NCBI RefSeq assembly: GCF_003443655.1
Contig: NZ_CP031941.1
Location: 863,501 to 927,500 of the forward strand
Source of the DNA: Nostoc sphaeroides
Lineage (GTDB): Bacteria > Cyanobacteriota > Cyanobacteriia > Cyanobacteriales > Nostocaceae
Length of the DNA stretch: 64,000 nt
Direction: 5' to 3'
Shown here: positions 49,480 to 59,404 of the stretch, in pieces
Numbering within the stretch: position 1 is the first letter of the stretch
How the letters are laid out: every line of letters begins with the position of its first letter
Notes under the pieces: model-generated
Seen by the model: only the letters and a program-made list of their open reading frames with translations
Told to the model about the DNA's origin: nothing
Database searches by the model: none
Program-made: the position numbers and the translations under genes

Positions 49480-52400
49480 TTAAGACAGTCTATTTATACA
49501 AGAACAATTACGCCCGTTTGCTTTGGCTTGATAAAGGGCTTGATCTGCTGCCTCGATCAAATCCAAAGGAACCATATTAGGTGTCGGAATCACTGTGGCA
49601 ATTCCGATACTCAAGGTGACGTGATGCTTCACAGCCGATGCAGCATGGGGAATATTTAGCTGTTCTAGAGCTTTATGAATTTCTTGGGCAACGTAAAAAG
49701 CCCCATCACTAGCAGTATTAGGCAAGATGACAACAAACTCTTCTCCGCCATAACGAGCAACTAAATCTCTAGAACGTTTGACACTTTGTTTAAAAGCTTG
49801 GGCAATAAAACGCAAACAATCATCTCCGGTGGCATGACCATAAGTATCGTTATATTGTTTGAAATAATCAATGTCGCATAAAAGTAGTGAGATAAAACCT
49901 TGTTCTCGTAAAAGATATTGCCAGACAGAATTAAGCTTATTATCAAAACATCGGCGATTGGCAATTTGAGTTAATTCGTCCACCATCACCATATTTTCAA
50001 GTTGCTGGTTGGCACGCTGCAATTGTTGATAAATTTCTGATTGTTGAATAGCGATCGCTACTTGTGTTGCCAATTGCTGAAGTAGTTCGCTCTCCCAAGG
50101 TTGCCACTGACGCGGGGCGCTACAATGATGAGCAACCAAAAGTCCCCAAAGGCGATCGCCTTCTAAAATTGGTACAACTAGCTTGGCTCTGACTTGCAAC
50201 TTTTCCAATAACTCTACATGACAAGGGGAAAGTCCGGCGGTGTAGATATCTGGAGTGACTTGGAGCGTACTTTCTTGATAAGACTGTCCCCGTGTTTTGA
50301 CAAAATAGTTGTCTGTAATTTCCATATTCAAAATCGATTGCCAACCGGATGCTACAGACTCCGTGACAACTACACCACTCCAATCTTGTTTAAAGCGGTA
50401 GATGATGACGCGATCGGTTTGCAGAAAATCTCGAACTTCGGCAACAGTTGTGTTCAAAATTTCATCCAAGTCCAAAGACTCGTGGATGTGTTGAGCGATC
50501 GCAAAAACCATGCGTTCTCGTTCTGTTTGCTGTTGCAGGGCAATTTGTGCCAGTTTGCGAATTGTAATATCGGTAAATGATACGACTACCCCATAGGGTT
50601 TTGATTCATCAGATTCAAACAGTGGTTGAGAATTGATTGAAACCCAAGTCAAGCTGCCATCAGGTTTGTGAACTCCCATAATGACGTTAAATTGGGGTTG
50701 TCCGGTGCGTAAGGTGACGATGGCAGGATGAGTTTCGCCTGGAAAAGAAGTACCATCTTCATGAATGGCTTGCCATCGTGGATCGATGCAAGTTCGCCCC
50801 ATCATTTGATCGGCTGTTAACCCTAAAATTCTTGCGGCACTCTCGTTACAGGCGGTAATTCGCCCATCTGATTCCTGTAGGACAATACCTTCTGCCATCA
50901 CTGTAATTACAGAACGATACCGTTGTTCACTTTCTCGTAGTGCTTCTTCTATACGCTTGCGTTCAGTAATATCAGTATGGGTTCCTAGCATCCGTAGGGG
51001 AAGACCATCCTCTGCGCGACTGGAAATTTGCCCCCGATCTAGAATCCACTTGTAGGTTCCATCTTTGCACTCGATCCGATATTCACTGACATATTGTTGG
51101 GTTTCACCGCACAAATGCTTGCTAATTTCCTCGTAAACCCTCGCTTTATCATCTAAGTACACTCGCTCTAGCCATTCACTGAGGGAATTTCCAATTTCAT
51201 GCTCTGCAAACCCTAATATTTCTTTACATCGCCGGGAGAAAAAGACTTGGTTAGTTTCAGCATTTAAGTCCCAAACTCCGTCACCATTTCCTTCTAAGGC
51301 AAACTGCCATCTTTCTTCACTGGTTTTGAGTGCGGCTTCGATTTGTTTACGTGGGGTAATGTCTTCAAAAATGTATAACCGCCCAAAGTATTGATCCTGA
51401 GTATCTCGAATTTGGCTGGAAAAACGGCGAATCGTTCGCCCATCGACAAATGAGATTTCATCCTCAATCATGCAACGATTTTCTTCAGACTGCAACGGTT
51501 TACAAGATTCGGCAAATGCGGGCACATCGGCAATTAAAGGTATACACTCAGGAATGATGTCATTGTTTTTTAAAGCACCCAAGCGCATTTGGGCTTCTAG
51601 ATGTTCGATTCCCCATATTTCACAGAAGCGGTGATTGAAATAGAGGATTTCATCAGTGCGATTGTCAACAACAAAGAATCCCAGCAAAGAAGTTTCAGTC
51701 ATAGAACGCAGCAAAGCTTCCCGCCAGCGCAATTCTGATTCTGCACCCTGGCGTTCTTGTAATGCAGCTTGTTGCTTGGTAATATTCTTTTCATTGACGA
51801 GGATGATGGAGTTACCCGTTACTGGATCACGAGTGCATCGTATATCCATCTCATGCGATTGAATCCCCTCAGTGGTGAACACTTGAGCCTCTATGCTCAA
51901 TACCTCACCGAAATTAACTGCTTTCATAGCTTGTTCCCCAACACTCTTGTCAACAAAGTGACTCAGGAAAATATTCTCAACTGACGAGTTAGGGTGCAGG
52001 GTATCCCGATAACAGCGAAGGGCTGCCGGGTTTTGCATCAAAGGTACACCATCCATCGTGTAAAGTGAGATAATCACTGTGGTGTGACGTAGGGCTTCAA
52101 TCGATCTCAGTGTTCCTTGATCAATCTGATTGATAACTTCTGTTGTTGCTTCAACCAGCATTGCCATTCGCCCTTGTTCAATTTGAATTCCAGAAAAGAG
52201 ACAGCGAGCAGAAACAGGTTTTCCTTCTGGGTAAAATGTCCAATTTTCAGTGATGGTTTTCCCTTGCTGAAATTCTTGCAGATAGCTTTGCATTCGAGTG
52301 TGAGTAGACTCGGAAACATCACTGAAGTTGCGATTGAGCAATTCTTCTCGACTTTGAGCATTCCAAATATGCAGAGCAGATTGATTTGCCCACCACATCT

Positions 52401-53235
52401 GCAAGTTTTGAATATCATAAATCCAAACTGGAGTTTGTAATCGGTCAAATGCAATTAAGTCTGCAACTGATATATTCTTCGGCAATGCCGTTGTTGTGAT
52501 AATGGATCCTCTAAAATTCTTATAGAGAGTTCTTTTAATTGACCTCAACTTCAACTTTGGCTGAACTGTCAAATTTTTCAGGTTTTGATTGAGTTGCGGC
52601 GTTAGCTTTTCGCAGGATGTAGCCCTTCCTTTATGGCGTTCTGCTTCCCCAAGAGCGATTCGTAGCTCTGCGGCTATTAGTTGAAGATACTCAATTTCTA
52701 AAGAACTCCATTGACGTGAGCCACTGCACTGGTGAGCAATTAGTAAGCCCCACAAATGAGGATATGTAGTAGAAACTCCATCAATTTTTTGATTGTTTAC
52801 TAAAATTGGTACTACTAAATTAGCTCGGATCTGCAAGTCCGTTAATAGCTTTTTGTAACAAGGGTCAAGGGTTGTAGTATAAATGTCTTCAATGACACCA
52901 ACGCATCCATCTTGATATTGCTCCACCCATGTCGCATTGAAGCAAGGATCATAAATCAATTGCCCTAGAATTGGTTTCCATCCATGACTTACAGACTCTT
53001 CTGCTATGACTCCATCTCCATCGGGCAAAAAGCGATAGATAATGGCGCGATCGCTTTCTAAAGTTTTTCTCACTTCGCTGACAATAATCTTGAGAATTTC
53101 ACTCACTTCAAGCAACTGGTGAATTTGATCAGCCAGCATCCTAATTTGATCGAGGATTTGCTTTAAATCAATTTCAGAACCCGATAGACGATTGAACAGC
53201 ATGGCAATATATAGTAGAGAAATAAGTGCATTCAC
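49480..53235 (-). CDS. Multi-GAF/PAS diguanylate cyclase, possible bilin photoreceptor
   Basis: This 1,251-residue signalling protein ends in an active-looking GGDEF domain (DELTQIANRRCFDNKLNSVW, CDIDYFKQYNDTYGHATGDD, RYGGEEF) with an RxxD inhibitory site (RSRD) five residues before GGEEF, so it should make and sense c-di-GMP. Upstream are GAF1 (about 40-195), about five PAS/PAC units (about 250-890) and GAF2 (about 910-1075). GAF2 contains GLSPCHVELLEKLQVRAKLV, where the Cys-His pair matches the bilin-attachment position of cyanobacteriochromes. GAF1 has DPCYKKLL instead. A single start was assumed; a Met at residue 13 (MLFNRLSG) is an alternative. No kinase domain is present. Confidence 0.9.
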   Translation of the reverse strand: MNALISLLYIAMLFNRLSGSEIDLKQILDQIRMLADQIHQLLEVSEILKIIVSEVRKTLESDRAIIYRFLPDGDGVIAEESVSHGWKPILGQLIYDPCFNATWVEQYQDGCVGVIEDIYTTTLDPCYKKLLTDLQIRANLVVPILVNNQKIDGVSTTYPHLWGLLIAHQCSGSRQWSSLEIEYLQLIAAELRIALGEAERHKGRATSCEKLTPQLNQNLKNLTVQPKLKLRSIKRTLYKNFRGSIITTTALPKNISVADLIAFDRLQTPVWIYDIQNLQMWWANQSALHIWNAQSREELLNRNFSDVSESTHTRMQSYLQEFQQGKTITENWTFYPEGKPVSARCLFSGIQIEQGRMAMLVEATTEVINQIDQGTLRSIEALRHTTVIISLYTMDGVPLMQNPAALRCYRDTLHPNSSVENIFLSHFVDKSVGEQAMKAVNFGEVLSIEAQVFTTEGIQSHEMDIRCTRDPVTGNSIILVNEKNITKQQAALQERQGAESELRWREALLRSMTETSLLGFFVVDNRTDEILYFNHRFCEIWGIEHLEAQMRLGALKNNDIIPECIPLIADVPAFAESCKPLQSEENRCMIEDEISFVDGRTIRRFSSQIRDTQDQYFGRLYIFEDITPRKQIEAALKTSEERWQFALEGNGDGVWDLNAETNQVFFSRRCKEILGFAEHEIGNSLSEWLERVYLDDKARVYEEISKHLCGETQQYVSEYRIECKDGTYKWILDRGQISSRAEDGLPLRMLGTHTDITERKRIEEALRESEQRYRSVITVMAEGIVLQESDGRITACNESAARILGLTADQMMGRTCIDPRWQAIHEDGTSFPGETHPAIVTLRTGQPQFNVIMGVHKPDGSLTWVSINSQPLFESDESKPYGVVVSFTDITIRKLAQIALQQQTERERMVFAIAQHIHESLDLDEILNTTVAEVRDFLQTDRVIIYRFKQDWSGVVVTESVASGWQSILNMEITDNYFVKTRGQSYQESTLQVTPDIYTAGLSPCHVELLEKLQVRAKLVVPILEGDRLWGLLVAHHCSAPRQWQPWESELLQQLATQVAIAIQQSEIYQQLQRANQQLENMVMVDELTQIANRRCFDNKLNSVWQYLLREQGFISLLLCDIDYFKQYNDTYGHATGDDCLRFIAQAFKQSVKRSRDLVARYGGEEFVVILPNTASDGAFYVAQEIHKALEQLNIPHAASAVKHHVTLSIGIATVIPTPNMVPLDLIEAADQALYQAKANGRNCSCINRLS

Positions 53236-53352
53236 TTAGTTGAAGTGTAAAAAAGTACTTTAACTTTATTTTATTCCAAATTAGGGATTTCCAGTGAAAA
53301 AAACATCTCATCTCCTGGTAAGTAGTTATGCTACTGTAATGCAATTTCTAGC

Positions 53353-53490
53353 CAATACTGTTCGGTTAAGAAGATTTGTAGGTTGGGTTGAACTTTAGTG
53401 AAACCCAACAAATCCCTGAAAATGTTGGGTTTCGTTCCTCAACCCAACCTACATTGGAGTTATTTTTTAGGCAAAACCTACGCAGTATTG
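53353..53490. mobile_element. MITE with 10-bp target duplication, copy 4
   Basis: A 138-bp element begins CAATACTGTTCGGTTAAG and ends GCAGTATTG. It is flanked by perfect 10-bp repeats AATTTCTAGC at 53343-53352 and 53491-53500. Its interior carries another cyanobacterial inverted repeat, GTAGGTTGGGTTGA...TCAACCCAACCTAC, so it seems to be a composite or a host for a second repeat. Confidence 0.88.
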
Positions 53491-53518
53491 AATTTCTAGC
53501 AATTTTAATTTGAATGAG

Positions 53519-53632
53519 ATATACAGCAGATTTCAGGTAAATGAAGTACATATATAAAACCCAAAGCCTTGTAGAGACGTAGCTTTTCTTCGTCTCTACG
53601 TGTATTCTATGAGAGCGCAATCTGCTGTATAT
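53519..53632. mobile_element. MITE (ATATACAGCAGATT ends)
   Basis: A 114-bp element has perfect 14-bp terminal inverted repeats ATATACAGCAGATT / AATCTGCTGTATAT and an internal GTAGAGACG...CGTCTCTAC hairpin. It probably uses a TA target. It lies in the spacer between the two signalling transcription units. Confidence 0.8.
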
Positions 53633-53729
53633 ACGCTAGGGATGCACAGTTAGCTATGCGTCACTACGAATTTTTTGTACTCCAAAAAATTGCAAATCTC
53701 TATATATTGGATGTTTTATCCATTCTTGT

Positions 53730-54149
53730 TTAATCAATTAGTGAAGTAAAATCCCAACCTAGCAATTGAGCAACCTGAGCAGGGAGGGTAACTGGATTAA
53801 AGGGTTTGGGGATTACACCTGCGATTTGATACTGTCGCAGAATTTGTGAATCTAACCATCGCGCTTTAGCACTGAGCAAGACTACAGGAATAGTTTGAGT
53901 TTCTGGATTCTTTCTTAGTTTATTCATCAATTTAAAACTATCCACGTCAGGGATTGATATATCTAATACAATCGCATCAGGACTATGACGTACTGCATTC
54001 TGCAATCCTTCTAATACAGAATCAGCAGTTATTACATTCCAACCAGCTAAATCTTGGAGGCAAAATTTTACTATCTCACGTACATTCAGTTCATCATCAA
54101 TGAGCAATATCGTTTTGCCCGTTATATTTACCTCCTTTAGCATATTCAT
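53730..54149 (-). CDS. Single-domain response regulator
   Basis: This 139-residue CheY-like receiver has acidic pocket DDE in LLIDDELNVREIVK, phospho-acceptor Asp in AIVLDISIPDVD, the Ser of VVLLSAKA and the Lys of IPKPFNPVTL. There is no output domain. It resembles its neighbour at 54269 and should take part in the same phosphorelay with the kinase at 54660-57554. It lies 119 bases downstream of that gene on the same strand. Confidence 0.92.
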   Translation of the reverse strand: MNMLKEVNITGKTILLIDDELNVREIVKFCLQDLAGWNVITADSVLEGLQNAVRHSPDAIVLDISIPDVDSFKLMNKLRKNPETQTIPVVLLSAKARWLDSQILRQYQIAGVIPKPFNPVTLPAQVAQLLGWDFTSLID

Positions 54150-54268
54150 TTCATTTCATTTCATATACCTTTTTGATGGTATAAAATATTTTTATCTATA
54201 AGCAAAAAATATAAATTAGAAAAATAAAAAACTAATAAAGATATAGATGTTGTTACAAAACTTAACAA

Positions 54269-54646
54269 TTAATCGTCCCACCCCAGAATCTTGGTAACTT
54301 CGTTGCAAATAGAGGTGGGTTCAAAGGGTTTGGTAATCACCCCGGCAATTCCCATCTGGGCGAAACGGGCGCGATCGCTAGCTTGGACTTTCGCTGTTAA
54401 CAAAATCACTGGTATTGCTTGAGTTACAGAATTTTCCTGAAGTTTTTCGTAGACTGCAAAGCCATCCATGTCAGGCATAGAGACATCAAGTAGAATGGCA
54501 TCAATAGATTCTGTCTGGGCGATTTTTAGCCCTTCTGTCCCTGATGCAGCTGTCAGGGTGTCCCATCCTCCCAAGTCTTCCAAACAAGCTTGTACTAATT
54601 CGCGGATTCGTTCTTCATCATCTACAATCAACAATTTTTTAGTCAT
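54269..54646 (-). CDS. Single-domain response regulator
   Basis: This 125-residue receiver domain has LLIVDDEERIRELVQACLED, the phospho-acceptor in AILLDVSMPDMDGF, VILLTAKVQ and VITKPFEPTSI. It lies 13 bases downstream of the histidine kinase gene, with the spacer made of GTCATTT-type heptameric repeats, and is surely co-transcribed with it. It probably receives phosphate from that kinase or from the Hpt domain of the upstream regulator. Confidence 0.94.
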   Translation of the reverse strand: MTKKLLIVDDEERIRELVQACLEDLGGWDTLTAASGTEGLKIAQTESIDAILLDVSMPDMDGFAVYEKLQENSVTQAIPVILLTAKVQASDRARFAQMGIAGVITKPFEPTSICNEVTKILGWDD

Positions 54647-54659
54647 TTGTCATTAGTCA

Positions 54660-57554
54660 TTAGTCATTTGTCATTGGTGATTGGTCATTTGTCATCGGCA
54701 ATGGTAGAGTGAAGAAAAACGTGCTGCCAACACTAGGAGTACTTTCAGCCCAGATTTGCCCACCGTGCTGATTAATAATACTACGACAGATTGCCAATCC
54801 CAAGCCTGTGCCGCCTTTGGTGCGAGAATCAGAGGCATCTACTTGCTGAAATCTTCCAAAGATTGCTTCTAATTTATCTGCTGGAATACCTCGGCCTTGA
54901 TCTGTTATTTGGAATAGTACGCGGTCTGTTTGCTGTTGGACACTCAGGGTAATATTAGAATCAGCAGGTGAGAATTTAATCGCATTACCTAACAAATTGG
55001 TAAGTGTTTGCACAATTGCATCAGCAGCCGCCCAAACTTGAGCATTGGTAGGGTGGATCTTAAAGGTAATATTTTGCTGATTGGCGATCGCTTGTACTCC
55101 CGCTACAGCTTGTTGAATTAAATCAGCCGCATTGCAGCTAGTTTTTTCTAAGACAGCTCGACCCGATTCTAAGCGTTCCAAATCAAGAATATCGTTGACA
55201 AGACGCACTAAGCGATCGCTGTCGATGGCTGCAATCTCAATCATTCGCTTGAATTTGTCTGGTTTTCTGTCATAGATACCAGTTTGTAGTAAGCCTAACG
55301 CTGCCCGAATTGCAGTTAAGGGAGTGCGGAGTTCGTGACTAACAATGCCAATAAACTCACTCTTGATCAGATTAATCTGTTCTAGTTCAGTGATATCTTC
55401 GGCAATACCGGCAATCCGAACTACCTCGCCTAGTTCATTTTTGATCGGAAATGCGCGATCGCGAATCCAACGGATTGAACCATCAGGACGGATAATCCGA
55501 TATTTTTTATCGTATTGCCCTGTTCTCATCTGTTCAATTTCGACGCACTGGCGATCTTCTGGGTGAATTGCATCTAACCAATTTGAATAGTTGTGATATA
55601 AGTCTTCACAACTTCTTTGCCAGATGGTTTGGTATGCATGGCTCACATATAGAACTTGCTGAATTTGATTATCGGTCATCCAAAATACTGCTTGGATGTT
55701 TTCTGCCAGCTGACGAAATTTTTCTTCGCTGTCGCGTAAAGCATCTTCAATGCGTTTGCGTTCAGTGATATCTTGGTGAACCGCAACTAGAACGTCGCCG
55801 TAGTCGGGATGCTTGAATACAGAAGTCGTCGCACTACACCAAAATGGAGTACCATCTTTTTTAACATTCTGGACTTCATAAGTGGCTTCACTATTTTCTA
55901 AGACGGTAGACATAATCGCTTGACTTACATCTTCAGCAGTTACCGATTTTGTGACAAAGTTCACAATCGAAACATGCTGACCATTGAGTTCACCAGAGTC
56001 ATAGCCAAACATCTGCTCAAATTTCGGATTGGCATAGACAATAACTGAATTATCGGCTCTGACTAAGCAAATGCCTTCCGCCATATTTCGGGTAATTACA
56101 GCTTGAAGCTCCAGCTTATGTGTCTGTTCTAAAAGTGTGAGTTGGGTTTGTTGCTGCTCGATCACTTTTTCTCGCAGGCGATGATTCGTCTCTGTCAGTT
56201 GTGCAGTCCGTTCTTGCACGCGTTGCTCAAGTTCGGCATTAAGTTGTTGCAGGGCAATTTCTGCCTGTTTGCGCTCTGTCAATTCTGTCTGTAACTGTTC
56301 AAACAAATTTGCCTGCTGGATCGCAATGCTTACCTGCGCTCCTAACTGCCGCAACAGAGCAATTTCTGAAGATTGCCACTCACGAGGAGTTGCACAGTGA
56401 TGAGCCGTCAGTAATCCCCACAATTCATCTCCCAAGGAAACGGGAACTACCAGATTTGCCCTTACCTGGAGACTTGCCAAAAATTCAATGTGACAGGGAC
56501 TAATTCCGGCATTATAAATATCAGCTTTCGCCGTGACTAAGCCTTTTTTAAAGGGTTCGACGTTCTCTTCACCAATGCAAGGGTCAGAAATTTGGAGTGG
56601 TAAAATAGGCATCCATTCTGGTGCAACGGACTCAACAATCGTAGTTCCACCCCAGCCAGGAAAAAATTTGAAGATGATAACCCGATCGCACTTCAGAAAA
56701 TCCCGGACTTCATCGACAGTGGTTTGCAAGATATCTTGTAAATTGAGCGATCGCCGGATACGCTGACTCATCTCCATCACTAAACGCTGTTGTTCAAATT
56801 GCTGTTGCAGCGTTTCTTGTGCTTGTTTGCGATCGTCAATATCTATAACAGTTCCCGTCATACGGACAGGCTCACCCGCTTGGTTATAAAATGCGTTTCC
56901 CCGTCCTTCAATCCAATGGATGCTACCATCTGCCCAAATAATCCGATACTCATGCTGGTAGGTGCTGTGAGTTTGCAGCGCTTGTTGTATTGCTTGGTTA
57001 AGGGAAGGGCGTTCGTCAGGATGCAAATGAGTATCAAAGGTTTCATATTTACCATCAAAACTACCAACAGTCAACCCAAATAGCTGTTCGTGTTCTGGCG
57101 ACCACTTGATTTCTCCTGTGACAATATTCCAGTCCCACATTCCCATGTGCGCCGCCGATAGAGCCATCCGCAGTTGCTCGGCATTTTCCTGAGCCAATTT
57201 TTGGCTAAGTTGTTTAATCTTTTGTCTGCTGTGCTGAAGATTGCTAGTGATCAGATTAATACTTAAAGCAACCAGTAAGAAGATGCTTAACCGCAATAAT
57301 TCTTGTGGTTGATAGATCAAGAATTGATATCGCGGCAGGATAAATAAATAATCAATTGCCAGTGTCGAAAGGATAACTGTAACAATCCCTGGTCGAAAGC
57401 CACCATACCAACTACTCACGATGATAGCTATATAAAAAAAAGCACCAACAGTTCGAGATATAAATGGTTCTAGCCAGAGTGACAGCAGCAGGGCGATCGC
57501 AGTTGAGCCAATCGCAACACCGTAGTTCAATAATCCCTGATAATTTCTGATCAT
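54660..57554 (-). CDS. Membrane histidine kinase with PAS-GAF-PAS-PAS input
   Basis: This 964-residue sensor kinase has four N-terminal transmembrane helices (AIGSTAIALLLSLWL through LRLSIFLLVALSINLITSNL, DUF4118/KdpD-like), PAS (about 130-245), GAF (about 262-425), a coiled coil with QRVQERTAQLTETNHRL, two PAS/PAC units (about 480-725), HisKA with FIGIVSHELRTPLTAI (the phosphorylated His) and HATPase_c with LLGNAIKFSP, DQGRGIP and GGTGLGLAICRSI. The GAF holds GISPCHIEFLASLQVRANLV, a possible bilin-binding Cys-His. Its ATG overlaps the stop of the upstream regulator (ATGA, 57551-57554). The C-terminal PMTNDQSPMTND is encoded by a heptameric repeat. Confidence 0.93.
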   Translation of the reverse strand: MIRNYQGLLNYGVAIGSTAIALLLSLWLEPFISRTVGAFFYIAIIVSSWYGGFRPGIVTVILSTLAIDYLFILPRYQFLIYQPQELLRLSIFLLVALSINLITSNLQHSRQKIKQLSQKLAQENAEQLRMALSAAHMGMWDWNIVTGEIKWSPEHEQLFGLTVGSFDGKYETFDTHLHPDERPSLNQAIQQALQTHSTYQHEYRIIWADGSIHWIEGRGNAFYNQAGEPVRMTGTVIDIDDRKQAQETLQQQFEQQRLVMEMSQRIRRSLNLQDILQTTVDEVRDFLKCDRVIIFKFFPGWGGTTIVESVAPEWMPILPLQISDPCIGEENVEPFKKGLVTAKADIYNAGISPCHIEFLASLQVRANLVVPVSLGDELWGLLTAHHCATPREWQSSEIALLRQLGAQVSIAIQQANLFEQLQTELTERKQAEIALQQLNAELEQRVQERTAQLTETNHRLREKVIEQQQTQLTLLEQTHKLELQAVITRNMAEGICLVRADNSVIVYANPKFEQMFGYDSGELNGQHVSIVNFVTKSVTAEDVSQAIMSTVLENSEATYEVQNVKKDGTPFWCSATTSVFKHPDYGDVLVAVHQDITERKRIEDALRDSEEKFRQLAENIQAVFWMTDNQIQQVLYVSHAYQTIWQRSCEDLYHNYSNWLDAIHPEDRQCVEIEQMRTGQYDKKYRIIRPDGSIRWIRDRAFPIKNELGEVVRIAGIAEDITELEQINLIKSEFIGIVSHELRTPLTAIRAALGLLQTGIYDRKPDKFKRMIEIAAIDSDRLVRLVNDILDLERLESGRAVLEKTSCNAADLIQQAVAGVQAIANQQNITFKIHPTNAQVWAAADAIVQTLTNLLGNAIKFSPADSNITLSVQQQTDRVLFQITDQGRGIPADKLEAIFGRFQQVDASDSRTKGGTGLGLAICRSIINQHGGQIWAESTPSVGSTFFFTLPLPMTNDQSPMTND

Positions 57555-59404
57555 GCTTGACTTTTCCCTGGCTGAGAGCGCCAGCGCATTCTTTGAATCC
57601 GGCTTAATACCCGTGTCACAAGTTCTGGCCCTAGCACTGGCTTGCTGATAAAATCATCGGCTCCGGCAGCAAAAGCTTGCTGAAGAGATTCTGCATCGGT
57701 ATGGGCTGTAACTACTAAAATAGGTAAATCTCCCCATTGGGCATCTTGGCGCACGACTTGGCACAACTCTAACCCATTCACTATTGGCATTTCTAAATCT
57801 AGCACCACCAAGTTTGGAGATGTTGCAATCAGCACCTTCCAAAATTGCTGTGATTGGGAAAGAGTTATGACTTCCAGCCCCCAAGGAGTTAACAACGCCG
57901 ATAATCCAGCCAGCATTACAGGGTCATCGTCTACAATTAAAACTTTGGCTTCGGAAATTTGAGGTTGAGGTAAGACACGAGCGATCGCCTGAAAAATCTC
58001 CTGGGTTGTCGCCGGTTTATGCAAAAATTGTCTAGCTCCTAAACGCGACACTCTCAGTCGATCTGTTAGGGTATCTCGTCCTGTAAAAACAATTACTGGG
58101 ATATTTGGCGATCGCTCAACTATCTCGCTCAATAATATTAATCCGTCTTCCTCTGTTGTCGAAAAACTCAAATCTAGTAAAATAGCGTCAGGAGTTTTTA
58201 AGGAAAAAAGCGATCGGGCTGTTGCTAAGTTTGGTGCAACTTTCATTCTGATTCCCCACGAATCGGCTTCTGCTTGCAACTGCTCTGTCAGCGTCGCATC
58301 ATCATCGATTACTAATAGACGATAAGTTTGCTTCATCGGGAAGCTTTGAGCGGTATCAGTAACAGCAGGCTTGGTTAATTCTTGCTGTAATGCTGTTACC
58401 AGTTGCGAGAAATCAGAGATTTGATGTGGAGATAGGGAGGATTTTTCAAGTAGCAAATGCTCTATTTTCCGTGCTAACCGGGAACCCTCTGGATAACCGA
58501 ACGAACCCATCGAGCCTGCTAGCTTATGGGCTTCATGTAATGCACTCTGCTGTAACTCTTCATTTAAATTCCCTGCCAAGAGTGCAGTTTTTGCTTGCTC
58601 TAGCACTGCAACCTGTCCCACAAAGGAATTACGAAATCGCTCCAGCACCCGATTTACAGAAGTCATATCTTTAGGGCTGGGTTTTTTCTTTCCATCTTGA
58701 TTCGTTTCTCTAACAGAGATGGAGCGATTAGGTGCAGGCTTTAGGCGATAGCCCATACCATATACCGTTTCTAGAAATTCTTCTCCCAGACCTACTGGTT
58801 TGAGTTTCTTTCGCAAGTCTTTAATATGAGTCGAAACTGCATTTTCAGTCGGTGCATCATCAAATCCCCAAAGCCGATCTAGAATCACTGCCCGACTAAA
58901 GATCCGGTCTGGGTTTTGCAAAAACAATTCCAGCAGTTTGTATTCTGTGGCTGTGAAGGGAATTTCCTGCTGATTATAAGTTACTCTCCCGGCATTTTGA
59001 TCTAAACAGAGATTTCCCCAGGTTAAGGTGGATGATGAGATCGCCCCATTGCGTCGCAATAAAGAGCGAATTCTTGCTAGTAATGCTTCTGGGTTGAATG
59101 GCTTAATAACGTAATCATCGGCTCCGGCATCTAACCCCGCCACAATATCTGCATTAGAATTTTTCCCGGTTAGCAACAGAATAGATTTACGATAGCCTTG
59201 CGATCGCAGTTGCCGACATAAGGTAATCCCATCTAGTTTGGGAATTAGCCAGTCCAGCAAAATCAACTCATATTCAGTCGATAGCGCTAGTTCTAATCCA
59301 GCTTGTCCATTGCTGGCGATGTCGATAGTATAACGATTTGCACTCAACAACTCAAAGAGTGCTTTACTCAGTAATACGTCATCTTCTACCAACAAAATTT
59401 TCAT
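57551..59404 (-). CDS. REC-winged helix-Hpt-REC-REC response regulator
   Basis: This 617-residue regulator heads the signalling operon. Domains in order: receiver (1-117; LVEDDVLLS, LLDWLIPKLDG, IKPFNPEALL); OmpR/PhoB winged helix (about 125-225; FTATEYKLLELFLQNPDRIF, ENAVSTHIKDLRKKL, VYGMGYRL); histidine phosphotransfer (about 258-350; ALHEAHKLAGSMGSFG); receiver 2 (about 366-480; LLDLSFSTTEEDG); receiver 3 (about 492-605; VVLDLEMPIVNGLE). The ATG at 59402-59404 is preferred to the TTG at 59416. With DNA-binding output, three receivers and an Hpt in one chain, it can act as both relay hub and transcription factor. It is followed by the kinase with a 4-base overlap. Confidence 0.93.
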   Translation of the reverse strand: MKILLVEDDVLLSKALFELLSANRYTIDIASNGQAGLELALSTEYELILLDWLIPKLDGITLCRQLRSQGYRKSILLLTGKNSNADIVAGLDAGADDYVIKPFNPEALLARIRSLLRRNGAISSSTLTWGNLCLDQNAGRVTYNQQEIPFTATEYKLLELFLQNPDRIFSRAVILDRLWGFDDAPTENAVSTHIKDLRKKLKPVGLGEEFLETVYGMGYRLKPAPNRSISVRETNQDGKKKPSPKDMTSVNRVLERFRNSFVGQVAVLEQAKTALLAGNLNEELQQSALHEAHKLAGSMGSFGYPEGSRLARKIEHLLLEKSSLSPHQISDFSQLVTALQQELTKPAVTDTAQSFPMKQTYRLLVIDDDATLTEQLQAEADSWGIRMKVAPNLATARSLFSLKTPDAILLDLSFSTTEEDGLILLSEIVERSPNIPVIVFTGRDTLTDRLRVSRLGARQFLHKPATTQEIFQAIARVLPQPQISEAKVLIVDDDPVMLAGLSALLTPWGLEVITLSQSQQFWKVLIATSPNLVVLDLEMPIVNGLELCQVVRQDAQWGDLPILVVTAHTDAESLQQAFAAGADDFISKPVLGPELVTRVLSRIQRMRWRSQPGKSQA

